This document shows positions 21,980-36,800 of a DNA stretch of 64,000 nt, in pieces (position 1 is the stretch's first letter; every line of letters begins with the position of its first letter). Under the pieces are notes generated by a model, which saw only the letters and a list, made by a program, of their open reading frames with translations, was not told where the DNA came from and did no database searches. The stretch spans positions 55,864,681 to 55,928,680 of the forward strand of contig NC_054082.1 in the NCBI RefSeq assembly GCF_017562075.2. Reading direction: 5' to 3'. This DNA is from Anopheles merus (taxonomy: Eukaryota; Arthropoda; Insecta; Diptera; Culicidae). The translations under genes were made by a program, and so were the position numbers.

Positions 21980-24900
21980 TTATATCTTCGTTCCATTCCA
22001 TGGGTGGTAAAAGTTTCGCAATCAGTTTCCTTATGTAACATTTTGCCATACTGACACACGTCCACTGCTGGTTAGTAGTCAACGGTGTCCACATTTAGAC
22101 CTTTTTGCTATGCTACCTTTTTCTTTGAATTCAGATGAAAAAAATGTGCGTATTCATCAATCAATCTTGGCGGCGCTGTTTTGTTTATTCAACTGACCCT
22201 GTTTCGATTGCTTTCTAACACCAAACGTGTGGGTCTGCAGTGGCGCAAACTATTCCATTGTAGGGGCTAGGGCACGATCGTTCGGAACTACTACGATGGT
22301 AGGCATCATCCCTCCCGGAGTTTAGGCACGATCACCGAGGCTCGTATAACGGAGCCCGAGAGCAGCATGAGCGTGTTGCAGCATCCATCCCTCGGATGTA
22401 TAGCACAGCGTACAGCAAAAAATAAACCGGTTCGTTGCCGGCTTAGTGCAAGCGGTGGCGGTTACCCGCGATCTGTCTACCCGAAGGCCAGCGAAATTGT
22501 TCATTACCAAGTGCAAGTGCTGGTAATGAGCAAGCCAGATGCTGCGTCTCCACCCTTTTTCAGCCGCGCTCGTTGTGCGCTGCTTAATCACGCAAACGAA
22601 GGTTCCCACCTTTGGAAGGTGTTCGGGAGGCGAAATGTTTGCAAGACACGTTCCATCACTTGAACAGTTTTCACGGTCTTGATGCTCAAGGTCAGCCTAA
22701 TACTCTCATTGGAAAGATCGAGCCGATCCCGGCCGATACTAGCACAAAGCAATCGATTTGGTGTATTTCATCGATACCGCAGCTGCCTTCGACATTTACA
22801 CCGTCGCGGGTTTATTTGCACGGCAAAGAGTGTTTTAAAGTTCCAGTAATGGATCGTTCAGCTGACTGGAATGGTAAACATTCCACAAACAATCCGGTCA
22901 ATGTGTACCGTCCGCAAGTGGCAAAGGTTTTGGGAGGCGTCAAATGTTGATTAACTGTAGTTGATTTAGGGTGAGTGTCAAGGATGCTGATGACGCGATT
23001 CATTTAAAGCGAAGAAACCCGTTGTGATAACAGATTGAGAAATATCAGTGTCCGTGATGTAATAATGAATGGAGAATGATAACGCAAACCACCGTTGGCT
23101 GCGAGAACGATCATAGGAGGTAGCATAGATAAGCCGAAATAAAATCACAATGCCACAATGTGTTGAGAGTGAATATATTTACCCATATTTGAACTACAAA
23201 CTTGATCAGATGTCACGGGCTTTGGGTATAAATTTCCGTGCGAGGTTACGCCTTTCATGGGCACGTTGGCGATCTTGTTCGAATGGTGTGTAGGTCACCT
23301 TTATCAACTCCATTGGATTCCAAACTACCCGGAAATGTTTGACGTGCATGCGATAAAAATCATACCGAAAAATCCATCTGTCAGCGTGTGTTAATTGCAG
23401 AGAGCCCTACCCAAAAAGACAAAAACACACCAGCGTGGACGACCGTTCATCTTCTACTGTGTCCCACAAATCTTTCGCACTGGCGTTTACAAGCTGCATG
23501 GGAAGTGTGCCGTAGTGTCGGGAAATGGGGCGCTATCGAAACCGGCTAGCTACCGGTGTCCTACTGTTGGCGGGTCAAAATCGATGGTAAAAGAGTATGA
23601 ACTCGAACGCGCTGCTTTTCGCTTACCGGTAGTGCAGGGAGTAATGAAAATCAGCGTCAGCGAAAAGTTGTTCCCGTTTAGTTCTGCAATTTGGCTCCTG
23701 GTGTGCGCAGTTCGATAAGTATCGAAAATGCTGCACACTACACACTTTTTTTGTGTAAAGTTCAGTGCGGTGTGTAAAGTTGCCTGCGGTGTGTATATTT
23801 GCTGGCTTAGTGGAAAAGTATTGATATTTGTAATTACACCTAAATCCACATCCCAGGCAAACAGGTTTGTTTAAAAATGAATTTATTACAGCACGTTACA
23901 TTCTCATCAATAACGTTTTCCCCTCATTTGATTGTTTTGAACATCATTTGCACATCTTATTTTGCCTGCCGCACAAGATCCACCGATGTTCAATAGACTA
24001 ACAAGAAAATTAAATATTGACCGGCAAGGTGGATCGATGTTTTTCACTAGTCTGGTGCCGCCGGTTTGTCGATACTGAATCGTCTTTTGTTTTGCTTTCG
24101 AATGTTTTGATTCCAACCACAATCAAACCGGGACTGAGGATGGGGTAATGTTTTGATGGGCAATGCATTATGTTGCCTCCATGCATTAGTTCGCAGTTAA
24201 ACGCGAAGCAGTGCAAAATTTGTCCAAGCACAGGGGCAGGGCGGTTTCGGTGCCAAGCAGGTTGGGTTTAGCTTGCAGTAAGTAACTAATGTGAGCACAT
24301 TAGCCAAAACCGACATCGACGACATCGAGGTCCCCAAGGAGGCCCAGTGCTGTGTGATCTATTTACCCTTTGGCAAAGCAAATGTGTCCGTCTGTTTGAT
24401 GTGTGTTAAAAGAACGTGTTAAGGTTTTTCTACGGGATCGCCAACGCCCGCTAACGCCCTCTTGCCTGTGAATCAACACGAAGGTGAGTTGCTCGGAGAG
24501 TGCATTGATGCGTTGTATCGTTTTTCCGTTTGGCGGTCACATTTAGAGCCTCGGCTGACGTTTCTATCACGGTAGATATTAGCGGATGCCAGCACATTAG
24601 TGACGTGAGCGTGTCGCCAGCTCCGCAAGACGCAATGTCAATTCGGAGATGCGTACGATAAAATATCATTAGTGTCGGCTGACTGACGCTCCCACCACCG
24701 AATGACGTCGGCGGTGGTGTGATCGGGGACGCGATTTTAATCAAAAAGCGATGCCTCGTTTCTTGGAAATGATTCAGGAATTGATGAAATTGCAAGTTGA
24801 GGTTGAGCTGCGTTCCGTACGTAGCCGCTTGCAGCATATGGAGCAACGGAACGGTTTCTTTTCGCAGCAGGGTTGCTCTATTCATTCGCTAGCGAATGCG

Positions 24901-27040
24901 TGCGCTCGAAAGGTGTCGCACACCTGCTCCGTGCTTGAGGCTCGAGTCCAATTTATTCACCTGGCGGAGTGTGAGTAATTATTTCTTCCGCAATCGCACA
25001 TCGCTCAACAAGCGCACTATTAATGTGACACATGGAAATTAACGACGAGCTAACGTGGAGGATAGTGTTGCGCGAGCCACGACACTGCATTGTTCCCTCA
25101 ACAACCACCACCAACAACGATTCGATCCCCATTCTGAAGCTGCGTTAGATGGGCGCAAAGCATAAACAAAAACGATCCTCGGCTGCGTAGTGTCATGTAA
25201 GACAATACTACCTCTTATGGGCGTTTTCATTCCAACTGCTCGCAGGTACGTCACATCTAACTCGTGTGATCTATCGTGCATTTGGGCCTGTGAGATTTAT
25301 TATTCTTCTCTACGCAGGATGGTTCTTGGCTGACGATTGGGCAATGATACAATAATTAAATTCGATTAACTTAATTGCGCCTCGCACAGCAGTCGACCCG
25401 GGAGACTGCAAAACAGAATGATGAATCAAGCATTTCCTGATCCCTTGTCTACTTGCGCACAATTCTACCCGTGTCGGCAACAGATTGGATGAGTGATGAA
25501 CCAAATTTCCAAAAGAAGAAGTAATTTCCGCCCATACTTACACCTGCACTGGTTTGGTTCGTATGGTTTTGATTTTTTTTTGTATGTAATATTCAAGCAA
25601 GCAACCTCCCTAGGCTGAGAGATGTTTTTCCCTCGTCATTACGGGAGGCGGATTCAAGCGGCCATCGTCTAATGGAAGCCGATTGAACATGCTGTTGTTC
25701 TTTTTTCTCTCCATTACTACCACAGTTCTAACAACTCTCCCGGTAGGATCTTTTTGCACAAATGCATGCATGATTTTGCAATGATTTTTATCTTTTTACA
25801 AACAATCGTAATCACACTTTTCAAACAGAACCTGGACAATGGTAATGAGTGAAGAAATTAAACATGACTTCACTAATAACGCTAGCTCTAACTGTTAGGC
25901 TGGGTTTTTTAATGGTCTCATTGGACAAACGTCTGCTCATTTTGCCCATGTGATGACATTTGACAGCTACTTATTTCTTATCACACGCATTGTAATAATC
26001 TTTTTAAAAACTTTAACTCATGCTTAACATTTTTATACCTAAACGCACGTTCAATCGACATCAATGACAACAAAGCAAATGCTAGTCATGTGTGCAATTT
26101 AATTTGACCACCTAAGTCCCCAAAAATGATTTTCATTTTTATTAAATAACAGCAATCGCGATCGGGAAGGAACAAGATAATTGACTCATCACATTCGGTT
26201 TAGATATGTAAATTTTCTTTACACATTTAATTTCCCTCTCGGCATTTCTAGTAGAAGTATTAGTCAAAACTACGTCATTCCAAACGATCGTGTGCATTGT
26301 ATGCACATTCAAAGCTTCCATTCCAACACGCCCCTCTATAAATGGTCCGTTAGCCCCATTTCGCCACGTTACGTTCGCGGCTGGCCAATCTGTCTACGAA
26401 ATCATCCGGTTTTTTTCGGCCACCTCAGCATCCTACCACCTGACCCCTTCTTTTCGGCCTACCCATCAACAGGCCTTGATCAGTTATGCTGGGCCTTAGC
26501 CACTCAAGGTGCACCAGTCATCTGTAACAGGGGGCTGTGCAAGCTTCCCTTGATCTAATGCGTCCGTCCGAACGGCCAATCGCTTCTAATTTTCGTCGCA
26601 TCCTTGGGACGTCATTCGATAGGCGCACCACCTCGTTATCCTTCCGCCCTCAGTTTCCTTCCGGTGCGTGTAGTAGCGTTACGTGCCGATGCGGCAAACA
26701 CAGCAGTTGTCACCGCAGTGTCCGTTTCGCTCTCGCAAGCAAAAAGCGACGTGAGCAGTGACATGATCAAAAACCGCCTTCAAGCGGCTGGTCGAGCCTC
26801 ACACCGTACCCACTAAGGGGTGGCAGCGTGTATCCATTCTTTCACCATTGTTGTGGTGGCTCCCGAGCAAGCGCGCTCTACTCTTCATCTTACTGTCTCA
26901 ACCTCACCCTTTCCGCGTGACGAGACTTACACGGGAGGGAGAAACAGCAAGGCAAAGACCCAGGGAGCGGGACAGAGAAGCCTTTTGTCTGTTGCGATCG
27001 CACTCATCTTGCGTCCGGGCGTGATCTACTCGGAGGGGTA
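21980..27040. other. 5-kb intergenic region, no gene seen
   Basis: Moderate-GC sequence with many short ORFs on both strands and no domain, splice-supported exon, tRNA or clear transposon. It lies immediately upstream of the desaturase promoter region, so distal regulatory sequence is possible. Confidence 0.5.
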
Positions 27041-27048
27041 GGAGTGAG

Positions 27049-27090
27049 TATATAAACTACCCGTCAACCCTGACGTTGGGTTCATTCGCT
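27049..27090 (+). promoter_or_regulatory. candidate core promoter 1 upstream of desaturase
   Basis: TATATAAA (27049-27056) followed about 32 bp later by an initiator-like TTCATT. It could start an alternative longer 5' exon. Confidence 0.4.
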
Positions 27091-27503
27091 GAACTTAGCT
27101 TTTCCTCTCCTAACGTTTGCATGGTAGTGTCTTTGGTTCTTTTTGGTAGCTAAAATTTAAAAGTGTTTACATGCTGGCACGCTTTGTCAGTTTGCTTTAT
27201 TTCGAATGTTTTTCGGTTTTTTTTTGTTGTTTTTTGTTGATTGCTGAATTTCTAGAGACCCGAACAGTTTAGTAGCAAAACGCAACGCCTCCACCGAAAC
27301 ACCCCGCTCGCGTCAGCATCCCGCACAGTGCCTGTTTGACTTTGTGGGGTTTTGGAAACGGGCCGAATCGGGACGGTTCGTTGGCACGGTGGTGATCGGT
27401 GATCAAACGTGTAGGGGTGTAGGTCGGTTAGGTGGCTTGGTAGGAGTTGGCCCTATCTTTCCTATCCAATTTCGTCGGCAGCACTAGCCGGCAGTCCATG
27501 GCC

Positions 27504-27535
27504 TATATAGGATCAATCCGAGAGCAGCCAGTTTT
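27504..27535 (+). promoter_or_regulatory. candidate core promoter 2 upstream of desaturase
   Basis: TATATAG at 27504-27510 with an initiator-like CCAGT about 26 bp downstream. A 5' untranslated exon would then run from about 27530 to the strong donor CAG|GTGAGT at 28104/28105, with its intron ending at the acceptor before 29631, seven bases before the start codon. The linkage is inferred. Confidence 0.45.
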
Positions 27536-27626
27536 TCGGCAATCGAAATTCACAATTGCGTAACGTCCATAGCTAACGATCGCAACCGGTCGTGTGTTAG
27601 AGCATGGTGGAAGTTTGCCTACCACT

Positions 27627-27652
27627 TGTGTGTTAGTGTGTGTGTGTGTGTG
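27627..27652. repeat. (GT)n microsatellite in probable desaturase 5' UTR
   Basis: Near-perfect GT run in the inferred untranslated exon. Confidence 0.85.
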
Positions 27653-29637
27653 TGCCTTGGTGATAGGATTCAAACTATACGATTTTCGATCCTTTTGCAG
27701 ACGCCTGTCAGCGGTCAGTGAGTGTGGAGCACGGGCTGTTGCAGCAGGTGCCTAGTGATATTGTGGAAAACGGCCTGACCAGGGGGGAAAGGAATCGTAA
27801 CTAACCTATGGGAAGTTTTCTGTGGTGCTAACCGTTGTACGAAAATCAGCGAAGAATAACAAACAGAAAATGAAAACATTCCACATATGTGATCACAGTG
27901 AACGAAAGTGATTAAAAATCATCGACTTTCGACGTTGATCGAAGTAAAAAAAAGAAAGAGCGACGAGGAGCAACAGCCAAGTGTGTAACGAGATTACAAA
28001 ACTTGATCAGAATAGAAAAGTGAAGGTGTTACCAACACTACTTCTCTCCAAAGCCAAAGTGAAATCGTTTGCTGCGTGAAGTGATATTCCATCTTTATTA
28101 ACAGGTGAGTTAGTCGGATTTTCGAAACTATTTTTTTTTAAACAAAGACACATTTCGACCCATTTTGACTCCTTGAGGTCGGCAGTTAAGATGCACCATG
28201 TGCTATTGCGCCATCAGATAGTGACTCGTTCACTCGCGGTGATTTACTCGCCACCTTTGCCGTGCATAATAGAATGTGCTGTAAATATGTATATCTACAG
28301 CTAAACGTGTAATTACCGTATTCAACCTGTCGGCCACACCGTTGGCCCTGAAGCGCACCGCCATTCTACGCCTGCCCGTCCCTTCGCTTCGTTCTCCACG
28401 TAGTCTATAATTTATCCACATTTTTCTTGGGACGCACCGTAATCCATACTGGGCCAATGCCTTGGTCAACACACCGTTTGACTTTGAGACCGGCCATGCT
28501 TCGGATACTCTCGAGCAGGATGTACGATTGGGTAGGTGAAATGTCAAACCAGTTTGCTTTCCCGATGCAGCCAGTAGCAGCATCCACACCTGCCCTGGGC
28601 GTGAATTATTACCCACCGTACCGAGCGAGAGCCGTTTGTCTAGCTGCGAATGGGTCCTGCTTGACGACACCTATTGTTCGGCGCCACGTGACGGTGGAGG
28701 CGGAAATCATGGAGACTCCTTTGATTGATTCCCCCAAAACCGTGACAAAATTACCAGCTATCACTCAGCAGCCCATTTGAGGGTCACAAACCTTACGGCC
28801 AGGTGTACCAGCGGTTTGCGGCTGTGTGCCATTAGCCCTGACGGCTTCAAAGTGGACATAAATCATGAAACCACTCCTGTCGCACCAAAACCACAGTGCA
28901 ACCCGCTCTCCCCGTTCTCGGGATTGCTTGAATGAGCAAATTTGCCTTTTGCGCCTCCTCTAACCCCCATTACCAATCGGTGGATGTGTGTGTGTATACT
29001 TGTGGGCCATTATTATTTCACCGTCATCTTTTCTTCGCACAAAAGAATGTGCGAACCGGTACGGCACTTCGACACACTTGTGTGCAGTTTCAATGATGAA
29101 CTATCTGCATCGATCTTTCGACGGGGGAAATGGTGACACGAGGGAATCATAAAAGACGCCATCCAGTTGCTGGCGACAAAACGCCGCACAGACGATCGCA
29201 CATTTACACGCCCCGTCAAGGGCTTAAGGGCATTGGAGCTCAAGGAAAGGAGGCTGTGCCATTGCGCAAGACCGCAGGGGAGATCGGAGGTTGGAAATCT
29301 TTGCGCATCGAAAGCCATTCATTCATTGGGCACGATGTGCTGGCAAATCGGTACATTTCGCGCCATTATTGCATTACAAACCCATCATCGTAAACACGCG
29401 GCTCGATGCACATGCAAAATCAATTGACGTCATGTCATGTGCGGATCATGCACGGTTAGAATTAGAAATCAATTGTCACATCATGAGACACACTGTGGCT
29501 AGAAATTAAACGCAAAATAAATGCTAGTAAGTCGCTTTGGTCCACGAAATGGATCGTTTATCCATAACCATAAATAAACTAATTAAGTTAAAAATTAATA
29601 TATTTTTTTTAAATTGCTTTTGATCTATAGCCTTACA

Positions 29638-32600
29638 ATGGGAGCCGACTCGCAGACGAAAACGATTTTGTGCGCAAAAACGCCCGAACTGATCGAGACG
29701 GCAATCGCCGACCGAAAACCAGAACAATCACAGACTGATCCGCATAATCGTGCACCGACGGCCGAAAGCCTTGCCGCGGAGCTGTCCCAATCAGACTCGA
29801 CCCTTTCCGGGACACAGTTTGAGAAGGCGCTGCAAACCTGCAGCAACGTGGTGCACGAAGCAGAGGTAGACCGGAAGCTGAAGGAGATCGGAGCTGCCAC
29901 GCCCATCCTGCCGTCGGAGATCGGGACGGATTTTAACTTCAAGCGGGAAATCGTTTGGAAAAATGTGGTCGGCTTTCTGCTGCTTCACATCTGCGGCTGG
30001 GTTGGATTACATCTGGCTTTCTGGCGATACTGTGACTATCGTACGACGCTATACAGTACGTACCCAGCGAGACTATTGGGTGTATATTTCGGTGCACATT
30101 AATATCACAACAACTGCTTCTTGCGTTTTACTCCACCTACAGCACTTTGGCTGATGTACGCCTCTGGACAGGGTGTCACGATGGGTGCACATCGACTCTG
30201 GTCTCACCGGGCGTTCAAGGCGAAGCTCTGGCTGAGGATCATCCTGCTGTGGATGCATACACTGGCCGGACAGAACTGCCTGTACGTGTGGGTTCGTGAC
30301 CACCGACAGCACCACAAGTTCTCGGACACGGACGCCGATCCGCACAACGCAAACCGTGGATTCTTTTTCTCACACATTGGATGGCTTCTCTCTAAGAAAC
30401 ACCCGAAGGTAAGCTATGCGTAAGACAGTGCTGAGAGGAGGCGGAGAACGAGATTGTTGAAAAGCTCCATGGAAGCTGCTGGATGGACGTATGAGGATTT
30501 TTACTAATCAGAACTAAAATCATTTCTAATACTTGCCACAGGTGATTGAGTACGGCAAGAAGATCGACATGTCCGATTTAGAAGCAGATCCGCTGATCAT
30601 GTTCCAAAAGGAGTAAGTAACCGCTTGTATCCTCTCGTAGTTCCAAAGTACTGCACATTTACAGGTCCCCAGCACGTGACAGCGCTCGCCAGCGTTCACG
30701 GTCATTGCTCATAATGAGATGCACCTAACCTTCACACAGGTGTCCATCGATCAATTACTGTTGTGAGGCTGAAGTGCCCGCCTCTCTAATGAAGTTTGGC
30801 GTGCAATTGAAGCCATCATCGTAACGAAAGTGCCGGCCAGCATCAACATCGTGGTGAAAGAGCCGACCTCCAGTGCGGGCGCTCAGTGCGCCGTGCGTGT
30901 GCCACCGCCTTGAGCGACTGACATGGCTGGCTATTTCATTATTCGACGGCCGTTGTTAATGACCGTGTCCAGCGTGTAGCCATTTTCGGTACGGGTTGTC
31001 CAAGCCCCGGTGAGATCGTTGACATTTGCGCAGCGATGGAGATGTGTACCACCACCCTCTTTGAATTCTGCTGGCGACCTTGCTGTCTTGTTTTTTTTTC
31101 TACTCCAGTAACCGAAATGTGTGCATTCAAACACTTTATCTCACAGTTGCTAGCCTGAAGTGCATTTTGCCATGACGCTTTGCTAGTAGTGGGGGTTGCA
31201 GTTGATGAACAACCCACCCGAGTATAATCGATAGCGGTCACCGATAGCTCCGTATCATCCACGCATGCGGGCCAGTCAAATGTTGCACCATATTTATTGC
31301 AAAGCTTTCTTCTTCCCTTGCCAGAAAGCTTGCTTAATATTGCTTTCATTAATGTTTTTGGGGGCCCAAATCTTACGAGACAACGAACCGTTACGAACGC
31401 ACCCGTCAACACAGCCCGAGCCCGTAGTCGCAGTTCGTCGATTGCCTAATCTTTGCGTCGGTCGATGCCGGACCCTTACTAAAGTTATGCAGCGACCGCC
31501 ATCCGCTCTATCGCCGCGTGACGCTCGCAAGCTCGAAGAGAAATAACAGCAAAACTCACCCAAAAAGCGAATAAAATCCGTCGAATAGTGAAGAAATGAA
31601 AAAAGGTGAGACGATAGGAAAGTAGGATCGAGTAACATAAAATCTGCAGCTCGTTTGAATTTGCCAACGATTTTTGGCTATCGGTTACAAGGCTTCGGAA
31701 AGACATAAGCCATAGGATGTCGTTCGTCGTTCGGGCGGGCTTACAGCATCTAACGCGCTTGTGCAATAACATCGGAATATAAAATTTAAAAAACGGTTAG
31801 CAAACAGGAGCTTACCTTGGAAAATATTTAAATTGTTTTGTTGAAAAATGTACAACACATTTTTTAAACAACGTCACACCCGATGAGTCAAGATAGGACA
31901 GTGCTAGTTTCAGGTTTGGGATAGCCTTTGCGCCATATGATCATTCGCATAAATTCACTTTGCACAACATTTCTAGCCAACATTTTAGCATACCCGTTAG
32001 ACATCGATCGGTTGGTCATTCGTTCGATTTGATACAACACGATTGCACCATCCGACAGTTTGAATGTAGACTCACAAAGGTTTTGTGATCGTGTCTATTG
32101 TCTCGTGTTTGGAGAGGATGGAAAATGGTAAAATTTTGAGGCAAGAGAAAGACACACACAAAAAAAGATTTGACCTTGCCACATTTAGCGCGTGCTGTTG
32201 TCCAGGGTTGAATATATGAATTCGTGAAATAGAATAAATTTGAACGTTAGCTTGTTTTTGGCAGACCGTTAGTCGGTTGGTTGATTCGTACAATTCATGA
32301 TGAATCCTTCGTCCGTCATTCGCTTCATTGTGCAACGCATTGTTTCAGACGATGCACGGAAAACACGGAACAACTACATCCGCCACAAGCACGTTGCGAT
32401 ATAGTGGAGAAGGTATGGAGTGAGTTGCAGAATTACAAGGGGTTAAAGGGATGAAGGATTTCTTTATTTCCTGTTCTCATTCGAAAACAATATACAAAAG
32501 TTGCGATTAATATAACTAATTTAGATCGACGCGATTTCCCGATGCCGCCGGTTCTGACGTCGATGGTTTGTGGTGGAAAATCCTATCTCATTCTTAAATC

Positions 32601-33800
32601 TGGTTCGCTATGCCACGGAATGAAGTGTAGTGTTGAAAAAGGCTTGATGAAGCGTAACCATTGCGCGCCGATCATTTCCAGCATTCGGACAAACGCTGAT
32701 TTTCAACAAACTTTAGCTGCTGTTCAACAAGTTGAGCTACTGTTGCGTTGTACGCATTGACGTACTGTGGCGAAAGGAGATTCTTTTCGGCAACGGCAAC
32801 CAAAGTCAACCACCTGCAACACGTGTTTAAGCTGCGAGAAGGTTACTGCCCAAAAGCGAACAACATCGCTGGTGTGCCTTCGAGCCATACAGCTGTAAGT
32901 AGTAGTGATATCTAGCGTGTTAGCATGTCATCTTGATTGATGATCGATTGGTTGGTGTGTACATATTTTCAATTTTAAAACTCCATTACTGATCTTCTTC
33001 TTTCTGGCACAAATGAAACAAATGATGATAAGTTAAATGATTTTTTTTCCAATTCAGCTTCTGTTCGATCGTTCAAGCGATTGTTTTCCGCGTCTAGACT
33101 GGAAAAAGGAGTTTCCGTATGTCTTTGTATGTCGGTAGGCGAGATTAATGTGATCTCTTGGCTTTGGCCCTAAATGTAAATCTCAACCGAAATGCTGCGA
33201 TCGTTGTAAGTGACCTTTGGATTTGATATTGATTTATTTATAAGAGGCGTCCCCGAGGTCAACCTCGTTGGCAACGGTGATTGGCATCAACCGGTCGTTT
33301 GGAGTTCTTGTAGTGGATTTTTGAGCTTCCGAGCTGTAGCTTAGAAGTGCGCCCTTCTGTAGTTGCCTCACCATGCATTCAGCAGTACATGCTTTAGTCG
33401 CTCCTCACGAATGAGCGACAGGATCGACCGAGCAACGAAATATTTGTATAAAGAACCTTGGGCGACTTTTCGTCTATTGTAACATAGATTAACTCCCGTT
33501 CGGTGTCTTGCCAGGTGGAAACAAGGCCATGGCATGATTGATGGCGGTTTAATATCGATTTTGCGATCGTGTTTTTTTACTGTGTCACGCAGGTCGGTCT
33601 GATCGTTTTCCGGAGATTGTTGCGTATCGCCAGATACGCACGCATGCCATGTGCATTATATATCAGCTAGATCGATTCACAATTCAAGCATTTTGTGTAT
33701 GGTAAATTGATAATAGGACATAGGGCCTCCAATAACTGCTCTCTCTCACTCTCTCTCTCTGTCTATTTATCTTTCTCTCTCTTTCTCTCTCTTTCTCTCG

Positions 33801-33832
<32 letters not shown>

Positions 33833-36800
33833 TTATTTCTCTTGCTTTTATCACGTGTGACTCGGTCCTTGACGCATAAGGTTTATTTTTCTGAATGTAT
33901 GAATGAAACAATATGTGCCGGACGCAGTGGGAGGGACACACCACGTTACGCAATCGTGTATTGGGGTGTTCAAGTGGACCTGGGGCAACACTACACATGC
34001 ACACAACAGATCTCACTTTTGTTCGGCTTGCATAAATTATTCCGGTTGCGAGATGAATAAGGCCGTTAGAGACTGCTTGGTTGAGGATTGAGGATGTTGA
34101 TTTAAATTCATCCATTTGGTTTTTGTTTTAGTGTGCGTCCGGTTTAGAATTTTTGGCTGATATTTAGACTCAGCTGATGATTAGCCGGTTTTTGTTATCT
34201 ACAGGAAAGAAAAATAACCAAGCGATGCTTATACTCTATTGTATGTGGGTCAAGGATATTACAGTTTGGATCTAACTTAACACAAATATTTTTGATCATG
34301 CAAAACCGGATCATGCAAATATTTTTTTAAATCTTATTTTTGCTATTTATTTTTTTTTTTAATTGAACTGTTACATCTTAATTAGGCCATACGGCCCGTT
34401 GAAGATTAAATAAATAATAATAATAATAATAAACGAAAACCGGATAGTTCGAAGTTCTTTGTGTGACACCGAGTGAAACAGAAGACACTTCTGTACTAGA
34501 CGCACACCATAGTGGTGTTGAATGTTTGATGAATTGAATGTTTTATTTTGATGTTTTTTTATAAGCGCGTAGCGGTTGTCAGTAGAAACATTTTGTTACG
34601 TCTGGCATCAAGACACGACTGTGTTGTCAAAAAACGTGAAGGAAACGATCAAATATTATTCAGCGATCATTATTTTACCAAATCTTTCTAATCGATGAAA
34701 AGACAGATCGTTTTGTGGATCAGTTAAAACGGTTAGGAGCTTAATTTGGGAACGTGTGCAAAAAAAAACGAATAAAAAAACAATATTCCAAATCAACAAA
34801 AACCAAACCTTCAAAAACTCTATGTCAGCCATTGCGATAGTTTGCAGTTCTTCAACGTTGAAAGGCGACGGAGTCAATTATGGGTAACCGTGGCGCACCC
34901 CAGCGCAATTTTCTGTTGCCGATCTTCTAATGTACGGCCAACCGATCAAAGAAAAGCGCACTTGCATCCGATCCTTGGCGATCGCTGAAGGCTACAAACA
35001 ACACTCAATACAGAAGGTCAAATCTTTCATGCTTAGATACAACTCTTCTCGTTGGTCCACTGCTACACGATCGAAGATGAAGTGATCGTTCTCCGCGCAT
35101 CGAGAGTGGGTATTACCGTCCGCACAACCCATTTGGTGCCCCCGGGGCAGTGCGCGTAATTGAACTTCAATTCATGGTCAACGCCGTCGATTCGTGTGCA
35201 TTCGTACTCAGATCAATACTTATCAGCATGTTGTATAGCGGCTCATCATTGTGACTATTTGCTTTGTGCCTCTGGCTTCCAAGCTTAATTGCGGCGTGTG
35301 GATGAGTTTGTAAGGCGGCTAGTAAGAAGCAGCGGAGCACACAAAGTGCCCACACAATCGTAAGAGTTTTCATTCATCTTTCAACTATCCACGTTATCCT
35401 TGACTGATCAAATCAATCTGACAGGGGAAGGATCCGAACAGAATCCAATATGCGTATAGTATGTATGCTCCATAGATGTTGCGCAATGGAATGGTCGGTA
35501 GCTAAACGCGACACGTGTTTCTGTGCGTGAAAGCACACCATCGGCAACGTGTTCATGATGGGTCTCCCGTGTCCTGTTCCACTGACCTGTCCACAAACCA
35601 CGTGTGAAGAAACGTTTAATGAATCGGTTAGCCGATTGTCATTAGCGTACAACCAATAACGCAGCGGTCAGCACCCAGCGAGCCAGTTCTCGTTGGCAAC
35701 TTTCTTATTGCAATCAAGCTATGGACCACATCAGTCCGTCAGCAATAATTATATCCACCGGTAATCCACGCTCCAGGGAGGAAGTCAACGATTCAAGGCC
35801 GCGAAACAATCGTTCTACGAACTGGTGGCACGACACATACAGGGCATGCATTAGGCGCGATAGGACTGGTTTGCCTGGTTCCGTGGCCTCCGTGGGGAGC
35901 TGACAAGAAATGGTCTTAGATTAGTCGGTGGCAGTAATCATAGCTTTGAAGCGCCTCTTTTTTCTTGGTGCGGCATTGCAATGATGCTGTACAGATTGAT
36001 CGACACGATTAGACATCGGTAAAAAAACGATATATTGGTTTACTCTTGATATGCAACAGCAGCAGATTAGTGAAGATATAAAAACATCTCTAACGTTGTA
36101 GTTCCATGTACATCGGACAACTTCTTTAGATAAGCTCATTTGCCGATGTTATTTAAGTAGTAAACAATTCTTAGTAATGTTGTTTGTGTGGATTGTGGGA
36201 ATACGGTAACAGGAAGGCAAGCTTTGTATAGGATACAACACTATCACTAACTAACTTTTTTATTTTCTACTTGCAGCCATTACAAACTTCTGTACACAAT
36301 TTTTGCACTCTTCGGCCCCACGGCCATTCCGGTTTACTTCTGGGGAGAAAACCCGTGGTACGCATTATTCGTGGCGTTCTTCTTCCGCACTGTACTTAGC
36401 CTAAACGCGACATGGTCCGTGAACAGTGCAGCACACATGTTTGGAACTCGTCCTTACGACAAGTGAGTACTTTCAACGAGTCCGGTTCTGGTCTGGTTGT
36501 TTCTATGGCTGAATGATTTTGTTATTCTTGTTATTGCCCACGTGCAGGACCATGTGGCCGGTGGAGAACATGTTTGTATCATTCGTCGCTGTTGGTGAGG
36601 GCTGGCACAACTACCACCATGCCTTCCCGTGGGATTATCGTGCATCAGAGTACGGAACGCCGCTCAATCTTACCGGTACGCTTATTGATCTGTTAGCAAA
36701 GTTTGGCGCAGTGTACGATCGTAAAACGGCTACACCGAACATGGTGAGTAGCAATGGGTGGCGCAAACATAACAGAGTTGTGTATAACTTATATATAATG

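Larger units (their letters stand above)
30613..36276 (+). other. long desaturase intron 3
   Basis: A 5,664-nt GT-AG intron (GA|GTAAGT to TTGCAG|C) contrasting with short neighbouring introns. It contains a (CT)n tract, a LINE 3' tail, and otherwise no gene I can support on either strand. Enhancers would be expected here if anywhere in the gene. Confidence 0.75.

Noticed and set aside
22090..27040. Several 60-140 residue ORFs as genes
   Set aside because: No recognisable motifs, starts or splice sites; ORFs of this size are expected by chance in moderate-GC DNA.
33695..34060. 121-residue Ser/Leu-rich ORF
   Set aside because: It is read through the (CT)n tract within the desaturase intron.
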